A stretch of 39,419 bases of DNA, from assembly GCA_002633315.1 (NCBI GenBank), contig NWBN01000033.1:1-39419 (forward strand), written 5' to 3'. The notes under the pieces were generated by a model, which had not been told where the DNA came from, did no database searches, and worked only from the letters and a program-made list of their open reading frames with translations. Made by a program: the position numbers and the translations under genes. Source of the stretch: Bacteroidales bacterium Phil6 (GTDB taxonomy: Bacteria; Bacteroidota; Bacteroidia; Bacteroidales; F082). Position 1 is the stretch's first letter; each line of letters opens with the position of its first letter. Of the stretch, positions 1-9,327 are shown in pieces.

Positions 1-206
1 ACCAATGCAAGATGCAATGCCGCCGTCCCGGACGCCAACGCCACCACTTTCCTGCCATCTCCTACAAAAGCCTCAAGGTCTGCCTCAAAAGCGTCCACAT
101 TGGGACCTATGGGCACCACCCAGTTTGTATTCAACGCCTCACTAATAAATTTCTGTTCCTTGCCGGACAGATGAGCCAAACACAGATATATCCTTTCTCT
201 TTTCAT
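1..206 (-). CDS. DegT/DnrJ/EryC1/StrS (PglE-type) sugar aminotransferase, N-terminal part
   Basis: The minus strand opens with an ATG at 206-204 and stays open to the window edge, giving 68 codons. The translation reads MKRERIYLCLAHLSGKEQKF, then an NTNWVVPIGPNVDAFE stretch and an ALASGTAALHLAL stretch. These are the N-terminal signatures of PLP-dependent nucleotide-sugar aminotransferases of the PglE/DegT type. The SGTAALHLAL segment lies in the PLP-phosphate binding region. Such enzymes add an amino group to a 4-keto sugar nucleotide in the cytoplasm. In many Bacteroidales capsule operons this gene closes the locus, behind the initiating sugar transferase and a PglD-like acetyltransferase. 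No PglD-like gene is visible here, so it is absent or lies beyond the left edge. The catalytic lysine would lie outside the window. Confidence 0.85.
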   Translation of the reverse strand, partial: MKRERIYLCLAHLSGKEQKFISEALNTNWVVPIGPNVDAFEADLEAFVGDGRKVVALASGTAALHLAL

Positions 207-462
207 CAATTTATCTTGTTTGTATCTTTATTGATTCATAATATTATCAATAGTGTACCAAAAAATGTACATTTTTGAAATATCACCTTTCATAAAAAGA
301 AATTCATATATACAACAAAATAAACACCTAATCTTTTTATTGTCAGTCAGCTCATGTAACAATTACACTGATATATTGACAAAACCAAGAAGTCTGAAGA
401 TTTACTCCAAGCACACTAATTAAAACTCCACCATCAATACAGAAAACATACAATGGAGTATA
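207..462. other. Intergenic spacer without a gene
   Basis: This AT-rich spacer separates the TIR gene stop from the aminotransferase start. I see no coding signal on either strand; the plus-strand open frame that enters it is the antisense of the aminotransferase. Six-base complementary arms (ACTCCA near 425 and TGGAGT near 454) are too short and too far apart to call a terminator. No confident Bacteroides-type promoter pair is visible. Confidence 0.5.
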
Positions 463-1581
463 TTACTCACTTTGAAATAATGTCATGATTTTATTTGCTA
501 TTTGTGAAAATGCAGATTCGATAGCTAATCCAGTTTCATTTGTATAATTCTTTAATGAGACAATTTTTTCTTCACGTTGATTTGTCACATGGTTCAATAC
601 TTTCCCATATGGCATATATTGGAATTCTTTCAATGCTATTATGGCTTTTTGTCTATCGGAAACATCAATAGAGTGTTGTGATATGTAATCATTAATGTTG
701 TTTAAATCAGTAAAGTCACTAACAATTACGCATAGAATGTCTTTTTTAGTTCCATTTTGAATAATGTTCTGAACTTCATGCTCTAAAATATATGGAGAAC
801 TGAAAAAGTTGGCAGATAACATGTAAATGATTAAGTCACTTTCTTGTAATTGCCGTTTTATCTGTGGATCCCATTGCCCTATTACAATATCCTCGCAGCT
901 CCATGTGTCCACAATGTTTGTTTGGTTAAGCATTAACAAATGTTTCTTTAATTCATCTTTATAATCAACATCTTTCCTTGAATATGAAATGAATATTTTT
1001 TTACGTTTAGGTCTCAATGTCAATTGAAATTGAATGGTATTGTTCGTATGTGAGACAACTTTTTCATCAAATTCCCTATTTAAAGAATATTTTTTTAAAA
1101 TAGAAGATACATAATTATCATTCTGCTTAGTGTCCCTTACAAAAATGTTTATACAGCCTTCCTCATTATTAATTGGGAGTATTTTATATAAATCTTCTTT
1201 AACGATGTCGTATAATTTAGTTTGGGCATTAAAATATGCTCTATGACCATCAGTAGAGGAAAATGGACATAAAGTTATAACTATGCGCTCGTTAAGTTCT
1301 TTACAGCGGCGAAGAATTCTACATCCAAGTTTCAGTAATCGCTCATCGTGTCTTTGTCCTTTTGCACCAATGATATAGCCTCGTCCTCCTGCCTTTATTT
1401 CGTCAACTTTGAGGATAACGATACTTTTATCATTCATTTGTCCTTCATATTCATCCAATTCAAAACTTCCGAGTTCCGCCTTAATGATTTGGCCTATTTT
1501 TTCTCGTTGTCGTTTTTCGTCAGAATTTATATTGAAGTGCAGTAATGATCGGTATAAAACTGTTTTTCTGATTTCCCCCAT
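463..1581 (-). CDS. TIR-domain protein, probable NAD-consuming effector
   Basis: This 372-residue protein has a C-terminal TIR domain at about residues 193-330. It opens with KKIFISYSRKD, the classic first strand of bacterial TIR proteins, and continues through a DLIIYMLSANFF strand and SPYILEHEV. E269 sits where many TIR NADases carry their catalytic glutamate. The N-terminal 190 residues match nothing I recognise and may be a sensing or oligomerisation part. There is no signal peptide or membrane segment, so it is cytoplasmic. The start at 1581 overlaps the end of the upstream phosphoribosyltransferase gene by 55 bases, which suggests translational coupling. The next in-frame Met is residue 49, which would cut into the N-terminal region. 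Known bacterial TIR effectors deplete NAD during phage infection; that role here is inference. Confidence 0.8.
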   Translation of the reverse strand: MGEIRKTVLYRSLLHFNINSDEKRQREKIGQIIKAELGSFELDEYEGQMNDKSIVILKVDEIKAGGRGYIIGAKGQRHDERLLKLGCRILRRCKELNERIVITLCPFSSTDGHRAYFNAQTKLYDIVKEDLYKILPINNEEGCINIFVRDTKQNDNYVSSILKKYSLNREFDEKVVSHTNNTIQFQLTLRPKRKKIFISYSRKDVDYKDELKKHLLMLNQTNIVDTWSCEDIVIGQWDPQIKRQLQESDLIIYMLSANFFSSPYILEHEVQNIIQNGTKKDILCVIVSDFTDLNNINDYISQHSIDVSDRQKAIIALKEFQYMPYGKVLNHVTNQREEKIVSLKNYTNETGLAIESAFSQIANKIMTLFQSE

Positions 1582-4429
1582 TGTGGAACTAATGCAGAAA
1601 AATCTACCAACGCTTCGTTTGCATCATCTTTTAGTTGATTGAGCTGTTTAATTAGTTTATGAACAAAATCATACAGTTCGGAGTCTGTCATTCTCTGATA
1701 AGACTCTCCTAGTATATAGGATACAAACTCGTTATTTATGCTCTGAATATATTCTTTTGTATTGATATATTTCAAATTACTGTTTATGGTTGCGACATTG
1801 CTTGCGATATAATTATCCCATTGCTTCAAATTCTTTATGATACGTTTCTTTTCGGTGTTTAATCTGTCTGCGAAGTCTGGAGAAGTCCCATTATTTGTTG
1901 TGGAGTATGTTTGTCGTATGTTTTTTATTTCTTCATTTATTTTATTCAATCGAGATTTCTGGATCTGAAGATAATCTTCCCACCCTTGTTCTCTCTTTAT
2001 GATTTCGAATAGCACTAAATGGATACAGATAATAATTATTTGAATGTCGATTAGCATCGAGCCCATTCTTGTATTTAGTCCATTCAATTCATTGTCTTGT
2101 GTTTTGAGCAAATCAATATCTTTTCTCCAATAATCGTTCCAATGACGAGATGCAAATCTGTTGATAGTTTCAAGTTTTTCTCCAATTTCAGAGACTAATT
2201 CCATTCCTTTCCCTGTTTTAAATTTGAGATACTTGTCTTTTCCACTGTTGATGGCAGTCCATAGAATGTTTTTTTGTGGATTGCGCAAAGAGGCCAGAAA
2301 TTCTATTGTGCAGTTTTTGAACTTAACAGCTCCATCAATTTGATTGGCATAAGAATTTAGATTTTTTGCGTATATCTGTAATTCTGCCCCTATTGATGCA
2401 ATATTGTCATGAAGACTCACACATGATGTCAGCATGACAAGTCCGGAAGAATCAATTAGCCTTGAATCTTTACAAAGTTTTAGTACTTCTGCAAGATTGA
2501 GAACCTTATCAACATGCTCTTGGTCCAAATCTATGTCGGTATCTTTTAAAGCACCATCAATAGTCTTATATCGGTTGAACAGTCGATTGAAACACAATTC
2601 ATAGCCCTGCCTCTCGTCTTTGGCTGTAATCAATCCCATGTCCAATAAACGTTTTGTTGTCCAATATGATCTTGTCTCAGAGTCTAGGATAGGATTGTAG
2701 TTGACTTCTTCGTATGGTTTTATTTCATATATTATAGAAATTTGTCCATATAGATATGATCTGACTCCGATTAAGCATATTTTTTGATTTTCAGGAGTTG
2801 ACTGATCGTATTCATTCAGGAATTTCAACCTTAGGCCGATTTTTAAAAAAATGACTAAAAGTTTCTCAAACCAGAACTTTGATATAATCTTATTGTTTTT
2901 ACCAAGAAATGCCCCAAAAAATTTTGCCAATAATTTATCGTTTGCATCACCCCAAATTACTTCTTCTCCATGACGAAAACCTCTATAAATATATCCATTA
3001 TTGATACTCGTAATAGGAACAATTATCCCTCTGTCAATAGCATTGTCTAAAAAAGTGGATAAAATCAAGTTCCTGTCAGTCGTATTATTTATGTTTGTTG
3101 CAATTTCATCTTTTAAACGGTCCAAAGATATTCCGTCATATAGTCTATTGATAATACTGTAGTTGTTTTTTTCAAAGAAAGCCTTTTTACCCATCTCCTT
3201 CATTAGGTGTCGGGCTGGGAGTTCCTTTTCATAGTATAAATTAAGAAAGATATTGGTTAGCTTTGCTTTTATCTCTAGAGGATTAACCAATTGGTTAGGA
3301 TGAGACAGTGTCGAACCGTGACAGAAGACATTACTTTGAACAATGTCGGTACTTATGTTTATTTTTCCGTTAAATGTAAAGTTATTGACTATCTTAATTA
3401 TTGATGGGGGAAAAAGCAAGTACAGACTTCTCTTGTTTACGTCATGCGAAATATCTTTGCATAATAATTTCTCTGTATAATTAATCCACCAAATAGTTAG
3501 TCTTGCTGCGAAATAGTATTGTACAAACAATAATTTTGAATTTTCTGTTGTCAGTTCATTCTCTATAGAATCAACAGATATATTTTCACAATTACAAATT
3601 ACCTCTATAAATCGTTGCAATAGATCAAATTTCACAGGATTGAATATAACATACGGAACAACCTTGCAGGAATATCGTGATTGTTCAATGTTGGTATTAT
3701 CGAAAAGTTCTTTTGTAAATAATCTTAATTTAACAAACAGTACTTGACTTAAATCAATCCCGAGACTGTCATTAAATTCTCGTAATAGCTCTCGCTTGAA
3801 ATTCAGACTGGCACATTCGACATTGTATTCCTTTTGCAATAATGTAGCTGTGTCAACGACTTTCCAATTTTTGTCTTCTATAATCGTAGAATAATGTCGT
3901 CGAGAAATTTTGCCGATTTCATATACCGGGAAATCTATATTATATGGACGTGGAATGATGGATAATGCTTCGACAATTTGTCTGCAGAATCTTATACTTG
4001 ATGCATGGTCGACACGCATGTAGGGAGGTGTAAGGTAAATGCAATTCTCGTCCTGCAAGATGTCGTTTACATACCAATAATCGTTTATGCAAAAAGCATG
4101 TACAGAAATACTTGAAACATTTATTTGTTTTAATCGTTCTATAATTTTACGAATGGAGGTTCCAGAAATAATAGTATCGTCTATTATTGCGACATTTTTG
4201 CCGGCAAGCCATTCTGTATTATAATCAAGTATTCGGTCTGAAACGACAATTCCATTTAGACGAATAAAACCAAGTTCTTCCAATGTAGTTAAAAAGCATG
4301 CAGCTTTTCTTGCTAATAATATATATACATCATATTTTTTTCGGATATTTTTTTGCAATATTCAATAATATATTTCCTGATAGGTTGATCAAATTGTTCA
4401 AGAAAAGTTTTTTGATTGTATGTAACCAT
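1527..4429 (-). CDS. Phosphoribosyltransferase-domain protein (conflict-system type), apparent frameshift near the start
   Basis: The main frame encodes about 940 residues. It has an N-terminal phosphoribosyltransferase fold marked by VAIIDDTIISGTS, the PRPP-binding loop pattern (D60-D61, G66-T67-S68 counted from a TTG at 4358), preceded by YDVYILLARKAACF. The remaining 740 residues are unrecognised and rich in helices, with a probable coiled coil near the C-terminus. The TTG start is unlikely to be real, because a stop lies two codons upstream. A different frame starts at ATG 4429 and reads MVTYNQKTFLEQFDQPIRKY, then joins the main frame across two A7 runs (plus-strand T7 at 4335-4341 and 4348-4354). 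One extra A, or a -1 ribosomal shift on AAAAAAT, would fuse them. It is paired with the TIR gene. Large PRTases next to effector genes have been described computationally as conflict modules; the function is unproven. Confidence 0.72.
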
Positions 4430-4494
4430 AATCTTATTATAATTTCTGTAACGTATTGAAATATTAGTTTTCAGTTTTTCACTATTGTCATTTT

Positions 4495-4841
4495 TTACAA
4501 GCCATCCTTGGTCTCAAAGAATTATGATAGGCTTATTACACGTTATACCATACACCGGCAGGCATCCGGCAGCAGTATCTACCCTTGGACGGGCACAATC
4601 GAATTCGCTCCGTCTCTCGGTCTTCCCAGTCGTAGAGTATTCATCCAGAGATCCGCAGTGGCAAATAACAATCTCTGATGAGAGAGGGTGCCGTGGATAC
4701 CTTCGTGCCTGGAAGCAGGGCATTTATCATTTGCAGAGATGTGTCGGAAGCAGAATTACGTAAATCGGAGTTAAAACGCAATTTTTCACTTATATTAGCG
4801 TTTTTTAGAAGATCGTTAATGAAGTTGTTATCTATATTCAT
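4495..4841 (-). pseudogene. wbuC: wbuC-like cupin gene, decayed
   Basis: Three minus-strand frames together spell a WbuC-family cupin. The first starts at ATG 4841 with MNIDNNFINDLLKNANISEK and runs to NALLPGTKV. The second (about 4700-4515) gives the metal-site region RHPLSSEIVICHCGSLDEY and a degraded VYGITCNK segment. The third gives the tail FFETKDGL and a stop at 4495-4497. At least two frameshifts break it. WbuC genes commonly follow an aminosugar glycosyltransferase at the end of polysaccharide operons, including fnlABC-wbuB-wbuC clusters, and this relic lies directly downstream of a GT4 gene. The exact biochemical role of WbuC is not settled. The PRTase gene begins about 65 bases beyond the relic's stop. 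Confidence 0.7.
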
Positions 4842-4894
4842 TGGGTTGTGTCCTTCTTATAAATTCCTAAAGTCACAACAGAGCAAATACCTAG

Positions 4895-6007
4895 TTATAA
4901 ATGCATGATTTCAAGCATGCATTTGTTTATGATGCTGATTTCGTATTTTCTTTTGCATAGTTCATAACTATCACAACCCATTTTCTTTATATTTTCTGGA
5001 TGTTTAATGAAAAATTCTATTTTTTCAGCAATGGATTTTGGGTCATGGATAGGTACAAAGAATCCATTTACACCATCGATAACAGTCTCTTTGCATCCTG
5101 GGGTAAAAGTTGTAATTACAGCTCTAGCACAAGCCAATGCCTCCAAAATAACCCGTGGGGTTCCTTCTCGATAAGCAGTAGGTAGTACGAAAACAGATGT
5201 CATTGCATAATAATGAGAGACATTATCACTTTCTGGAAATAGTTCGACTATGCCATCATTTACATACGGCATTAAATCTTCAGTAGTAATGGCATCTGGG
5301 AGATTCTTTTCAAGTTTACCTAAAATCATAAAACGTGCATAAGGATACTTCTTTTTCACAATTTTTGCTGCTTTGACAAAGTCCATACCACCCTTGGCAT
5401 AAACAAGACGCCCTAAAAAAAAGAAAGAAGGAATCTCTGGATAAGCAGAAGGAGTATACTTGTTCATGTTTACCCCTGAGCCGTTAACAACATAACATTT
5501 TTCTTTTTTTACTAATTTATTCTTTACAAATTCATCCAAATCATCTATATTTTGAAAAATAACCTTATGCGCTGCACCTAAACCCATTTTATATAGAATA
5601 AATGAAACTCGCTTAATTAGCTGAGCTTTTAAAGTCTTACTGGCAAAAAGATAACCAGCACCCGTTACCATTGCAGTTCTATTTTTTACCCCGGCTAACC
5701 AGCCAGCCAATGAACCATAGATAACAGGCTTTATAGTATATCCCATTATTGCATCAGCCTTTTCGTGTTTTATAATTTTACATAATTTTAGGCAATATAC
5801 AATATCAGCAAATGGATTAATACCGTTTTTATTTATAGGGACCTCGACAAATTTTACACCAAGTGCTTCTATTTTGTCTTTACCTTCCTCATTGGGTCCC
5901 GTCACAACAACATCATATCCTTTAGCCTGAATATCTTTGATTAAGTCTCCACGGAAATTATAAGCCGATCTGTTTTTCGGCGATATAAGAATAAACTTCT
6001 TCATCAT
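4895..6007 (-). CDS. GT4-family glycosyltransferase (PglA/CapM/WbuB type)
   Basis: This intact 370-residue protein has a GT-B fold. The N-terminal half carries SAYNFRGDLIKDIQAKGYDV and the conserved GYTIKPVIYGSLAG and TGAGYLF stretches of the PglA/CapM subgroup. The C-terminal half has FFFLGRLVYAKGG and the EX7E nucleotide-sugar motif (E281 and E289 in REGTPRVILEALA). These enzymes add the second sugar to a polyprenyl-pyrophosphate-linked monosaccharide at the inner membrane face, often a HexNAc or FucNAc. The start overlaps the stop of the upstream dehydrogenase by 4 bases. It is the last intact gene of a tightly packed cassette and is followed by the wbuC relic. With fnlABC in the same locus, it is a reasonable candidate for the L-FucNAc transferase, but the acceptor and donor cannot be read from sequence. 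Confidence 0.85.
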   Translation of the reverse strand: MMKKFILISPKNRSAYNFRGDLIKDIQAKGYDVVVTGPNEEGKDKIEALGVKFVEVPINKNGINPFADIVYCLKLCKIIKHEKADAIMGYTIKPVIYGSLAGWLAGVKNRTAMVTGAGYLFASKTLKAQLIKRVSFILYKMGLGAAHKVIFQNIDDLDEFVKNKLVKKEKCYVVNGSGVNMNKYTPSAYPEIPSFFFLGRLVYAKGGMDFVKAAKIVKKKYPYARFMILGKLEKNLPDAITTEDLMPYVNDGIVELFPESDNVSHYYAMTSVFVLPTAYREGTPRVILEALACARAVITTFTPGCKETVIDGVNGFFVPIHDPKSIAEKIEFFIKHPENIKKMGCDSYELCKRKYEISIINKCMLEIMHL

Positions 6008-6915
6008 TTCTTCATTAAAAAGTTTTTCAAATTTGTATATATCACATCAAACATTCTTTTATTATTTCCATCTGAAACAAATGAATTGTGAGGACTAATC
6101 GCAACATTTGTCATTTTCCAGAGAGGAGAAGAAAGCGGGAGTGGTTCTTCCTCAAACACATCAAGAGCAGCAAATAAATCTGGCCTTTGTAAAAGAACTT
6201 CTATCAATGCCTGCTGATCAATCAGACCACCACGTGCAATATTTATTATAACTGCATTTTCCTTCATTGCCATCAAAACTTCACGGTTTATTAAGCCTAT
6301 GGTAGATGGCAAAAGTGGCGCTGTTATAATTATTACATCAAACTCACCAACACATTCTTTAAAAGTTTCAGTCAAAGCCATATGGTGAAAACCAACTGTC
6401 TCATTGGTATGGACATCAAATCCTGTCGTATCTGCACCAAAAGCCTGAAATCGTTTAGCTACTTCCTGGCCTACATTGCCAGCACCAACTACTGCTACTT
6501 TGGTTCCTACTATCTCACGTAAACCTCTATGTTTCGTCCATCTACCAGCAAGTTGTTCCTGATGAAAAAACCTTCCTTGTTTATAATGCTCCAACACTCT
6601 AAATATTGCCCATTCAGCCATAGGCATACTATATACCCCTCTTGCATTAAAAAGTCCTATTCCACGAGCCTTTATCAGATTTACAGGAACACGATCAAAT
6701 CCGGCACTCGTCAACTGGATAAATTTCAAACAAGTAAACTCTTTGATATCGTGGCTCAGAAATAGACCATTACATACTGTAGCTTCCACATCTGAAGCAA
6801 GCAAAGGTAAGTCTTCTTTCTCATGCTGCATAAAATATATAGTATACCCCAAAGAACGTAAATCATCCATTTGTTTCATGGAGTATTCAAAACATCCTGT
6901 TAATAATAGATTCAT
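6004..6915 (-). CDS. D-isomer-specific 2-hydroxyacid dehydrogenase family protein
   Basis: This 303-residue NAD(P)-dependent dehydrogenase has the Rossmann motif VGAGNVG at 143-149. All three catalytic residues of the family are present: Arg228 in NIARGGLID, a Glu near 256 in DVFEEEPL, and His276 in SPHNS. Family members interconvert 2-keto acids and D-2-hydroxy acids. It overlaps the acyltransferase gene upstream and the glycosyltransferase gene downstream by 4 bases each. It shares an operon with an HpcH/HpaI aldolase, so the pair may make a hydroxy-acid or lactyl-like substituent or a sugar precursor for the polysaccharide; that is inference. No defects are visible. The substrate is unknown. 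Confidence 0.85.
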   Translation of the reverse strand: MNLLLTGCFEYSMKQMDDLRSLGYTIYFMQHEKEDLPLLASDVEATVCNGLFLSHDIKEFTCLKFIQLTSAGFDRVPVNLIKARGIGLFNARGVYSMPMAEWAIFRVLEHYKQGRFFHQEQLAGRWTKHRGLREIVGTKVAVVGAGNVGQEVAKRFQAFGADTTGFDVHTNETVGFHHMALTETFKECVGEFDVIIITAPLLPSTIGLINREVLMAMKENAVIINIARGGLIDQQALIEVLLQRPDLFAALDVFEEEPLPLSSPLWKMTNVAISPHNSFVSDGNNKRMFDVIYTNLKNFLMKK

Positions 6916-7873
6916 ATTTTAATTCTTAGTATAATTTGTTGTGAAATAAACCTTAATATTGTTGCAGAAATTACTATAGTTGAAGAAAGAATAATCCAGT
7001 TGATAGGGAATGCTCCCAATTTGCATTTATCAATGATTACATACTGTACCAAGTAAATCTCTAAAGTCCTTTCGGAAATGAAAGAAATACCTTTCCAAAT
7101 ACAACTATTTCTTATTTTACGAAGAAAATATTCTAAATGCATGAATATATCAAATAGAACATAAAGCAATGCCCACAATATAATTTGATTAATAATTTGT
7201 AGAGGTGATATTGAAGGTAATTTTACAAATAATATTTTTGAAACAAAATAAAATCCTAACAAAAATATGCCAAATACTATTTTCCAATTTAACAGCTTGT
7301 ACTTAACATTAGTATGTTCACTTCTCCATCGATAATGGAGCCCTAAAATCATAGATTGAAAAAATAGGAATTCTATCATTGGTTCGCGAACTCTATCAAT
7401 GTGATAATAGCTATAATCATATACAGTCAAATAAACTAATATTTGAATTGCAAACAATCCACAAGCTAATCTACTGTAGTTCTTCACATTCATATCAATA
7501 TACTTTGATACATAAAATAATGGAATGTAAAGAAGAATGATGCTTGCAATAAAATGCCAATGAGTTGGCCACACAAAAAAACTAATAATATCTTTCCAAT
7601 CATTTATAATATAGGCCCCAAAAAGATATAAATTGCCGTCATCACCCATGACGGAATATACACCCTAATAAGCCGCTTCAAATACCACTTTCCAAAATTT
7701 TCTTCAATATTTGCAAGGCAAAAAGCAGAAACAGCAAAGAATAATACATCACCCAACAAACCACCATTTGCTATTAAATCTGAAGGATAAACGCCTGTAT
7801 AATGCGCATTAGTAATAATCATGGCAGCTAACGCACGAACAAGCACTATAAAAAAGAAGAAATTTCTTGCCAT
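6912..7873 (-). pseudogene. Acyltransferase-3 family membrane protein, split by one frameshift
   Basis: Two frames make up one acyltransferase-3 (OafA-like) protein of about 320 residues. The first (7873-7604) starts MARNFFFFIVLVRALAAMII and carries NAHYTGVYP, with the conserved His of the family, then ends in TAIYIFLGPIL. The second (to 6912) continues GAYIINDWKDII through many hydrophobic segments. The break is at about 7610-7620, beside a T5-G4 run; one added G restores the frame. No proper slippery heptamer is in phase there, so recoding is unlikely. The gene is 1 base overlapped by the aldolase stop (TAATG) and overlaps the dehydrogenase start. When intact it would O-acetylate polysaccharide or lipid-linked sugars in the membrane. 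The break may be a mutation, a phase-variable state or an assembly error. Confidence 0.75.
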
Positions 7874-8703
7874 TATCCCCTAACTATTTTATATACAGCC
7901 TCACAAACAGCATTATGATTATTATTGAAATCTTCAGGTTTTAATAAAGACATTGTACTTTCCATTTGACGAATAGCAGTAACTCCCTTTCTAAAAACAT
8001 TACGTACATCCTCTACGTCTGTAATTTTATCAGTATTGCAAAACGTCCGGCTTATAATTACCATCTGACTCCCCAAACGATAATGTTCTTTTAAAATCAT
8101 TCGCCCAGGTATGACTCCACCATCCAATGAGGCTAAACCTCCAAAACCAAAAGGAATATTTTTAGTTTTGATGATACTAGCCCATTTATCAACCGAACCA
8201 TCCGCTAATAACTGGAACATAAACTTCATTTTTAATGACAGATGCATATCATTCAGACCTATGTGAATCATATCTATCCCTGGAATATTGATTATCTGCT
8301 CCAATATTGCAGCTGCTTCAGGAGTTTCAACCAACAGGCAAGTTTTGGTTCTTCCCTGTACAAAACCAATAAAAGTTTCCACTTCTTGAACCGTCTTAAA
8401 AAACGGCAACATAATAATATCCGCGCCAGCTTTTATAACACCATCAATTTCATCTTTACTTCCAGGATAATCTGAAAGAGCATCATGTATGGGATTCACA
8501 CGAACCAAAACCTTCGCTTTATGAACTGCCGCCTTAATATTTGCTACATCATCCACTGTATGATGGTTTTGTACAGTATCCAATCCCTCTTGTCTTGAAT
8601 CTTTACCAATAAATTCCATATCGACAAAAATCCAGTCTATACCTGCTTTTTCAGCAATTCTAGCTATTTCAGGAATCTTTGTTATATACATTAAATTAAG
8701 CAT
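7873..8703 (-). CDS. HpcH/HpaI aldolase / citrate lyase family protein
   Basis: This 276-residue TIM-barrel protein is typical of the HpcH/HpaI family. Visible landmarks are WIFVDMEF near 24-31, the VRVNP strand with Arg68, LLVETPEAA with the metal-binding Glu126, and IHIGLNDMHLSL with the second metal ligand Asp152. Family members perform reversible metal-dependent aldol reactions, usually with pyruvate or similar 2-keto acids. The start overlaps the end of the sugar transferase gene by 8 bases, and its stop overlaps the acyltransferase start. Together with the 2-hydroxyacid dehydrogenase two genes downstream, it suggests synthesis of an unusual acidic or branched component of the polysaccharide. 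That link rests on context only. Confidence 0.82.
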   Translation of the reverse strand: MLNLMYITKIPEIARIAEKAGIDWIFVDMEFIGKDSRQEGLDTVQNHHTVDDVANIKAAVHKAKVLVRVNPIHDALSDYPGSKDEIDGVIKAGADIIMLPFFKTVQEVETFIGFVQGRTKTCLLVETPEAAAILEQIINIPGIDMIHIGLNDMHLSLKMKFMFQLLADGSVDKWASIIKTKNIPFGFGGLASLDGGVIPGRMILKEHYRLGSQMVIISRTFCNTDKITDVEDVRNVFRKGVTAIRQMESTMSLLKPEDFNNNHNAVCEAVYKIVRG

Positions 8704-9322
8704 TTTTCTTATCCTCCTTTGAAGTTACACCAGTCTCTCCTACATTCTCATTGTTGGCATTAGTGACTACCTTAAAAATAGTCATAAAAAATATTTTCAA
8801 ATCAAGGCTAAAACTCATGTGCTGAGCATACCATACGTTCAATTCTATACGTTCAGGCCAGGGTACTTCTTTCCGACCATTTACTTGAGCCCACCCTGTA
8901 ACACCGGGTAAAACATCAAACATATGTTTCTGATGCTCATTATACTGCTCATAAGGCCAAGGATGGTAGGTCAAGGCAGGACGAGGACCTATGAGAGCCA
9001 TATCCCCTTTGAGAATATTAACCAACTGAGGCAGTTCATCTATAGAGGTTGCACGAAGAACCTTACCAACACGTGTGATACGCTTATCACCCTTATATGA
9101 ATATACACCAGTTCCTTGTCTCTCTGCCCCTACGCACATAGAACGGAACTTCCAAATTTTAAATGGCACCCCATCTTTTCCTAAACGATCTTGCTTAAAA
9201 ATTATAGGGCCATGCGAGTCTAATTTGATGGCAATTGCAATAATAGTCAGTGGAATAAAAAGAATTATCAACGCAACTAAAGCGACAGTAAAATCGCAAG
9301 CCATTTTAACATTCTTATACAT
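8696..9322 (-). CDS. Initiating undecaprenyl-phosphate sugar-1-phosphate transferase (PglC/WcaJ C-domain type)
   Basis: This 208-residue bacterial sugar transferase is the minimal PglC-like form. It has one N-terminal hydrophobic segment (about 11-33), then KIWKFRSM, the catalytic Asp95-Glu96 in SIDELPQL, and NILKGDMALIGPRPAL. It transfers a sugar phosphate to undecaprenyl phosphate on the inner membrane and so starts repeat-unit assembly. The ATG at 9322-9320 lies inside the 9-bp target duplication of the IS4 copy inserted just upstream. The original upstream neighbour was therefore the GT2 gene, whose stop is now at 10669 on the far side of the insertion. Expression now depends on read-through of the oppositely oriented IS or on a promoter within it. 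Confidence 0.9.
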   Translation of the reverse strand: MYKNVKMACDFTVALVALIILFIPLTIIAIAIKLDSHGPIIFKQDRLGKDGVPFKIWKFRSMCVGAERQGTGVYSYKGDKRITRVGKVLRATSIDELPQLVNILKGDMALIGPRPALTYHPWPYEQYNEHQKHMFDVLPGVTGWAQVNGRKEVPWPERIELNVWYAQHMSFSLDLKIFFMTIFKVVTNANNENVGETGVTSKEDKKNA

Positions 9323-9327
9323 AAAAT
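9319..9327. repeat. Left target-site duplication of the first IS4 element
   Basis: The nine bases ACATAAAAT stand directly before the left terminal repeat and recur at 10653-10661 directly after the right one. This is a clear insertion footprint. It contains the start codon of the minus-strand sugar transferase gene. Confidence 0.8.

Noticed and set aside
12..278. Plus-strand frame of 88 codons at the left edge
   Set aside because: The opposite strand encodes a DegT aminotransferase N-terminus with strong motifs.
7600..7650. Programmed frameshift in the first acyltransferase
   Set aside because: The break is beside T5-G4, but no X-XXY-YYZ slippery heptamer is in phase, so mutation, phase variation or assembly error is likelier.
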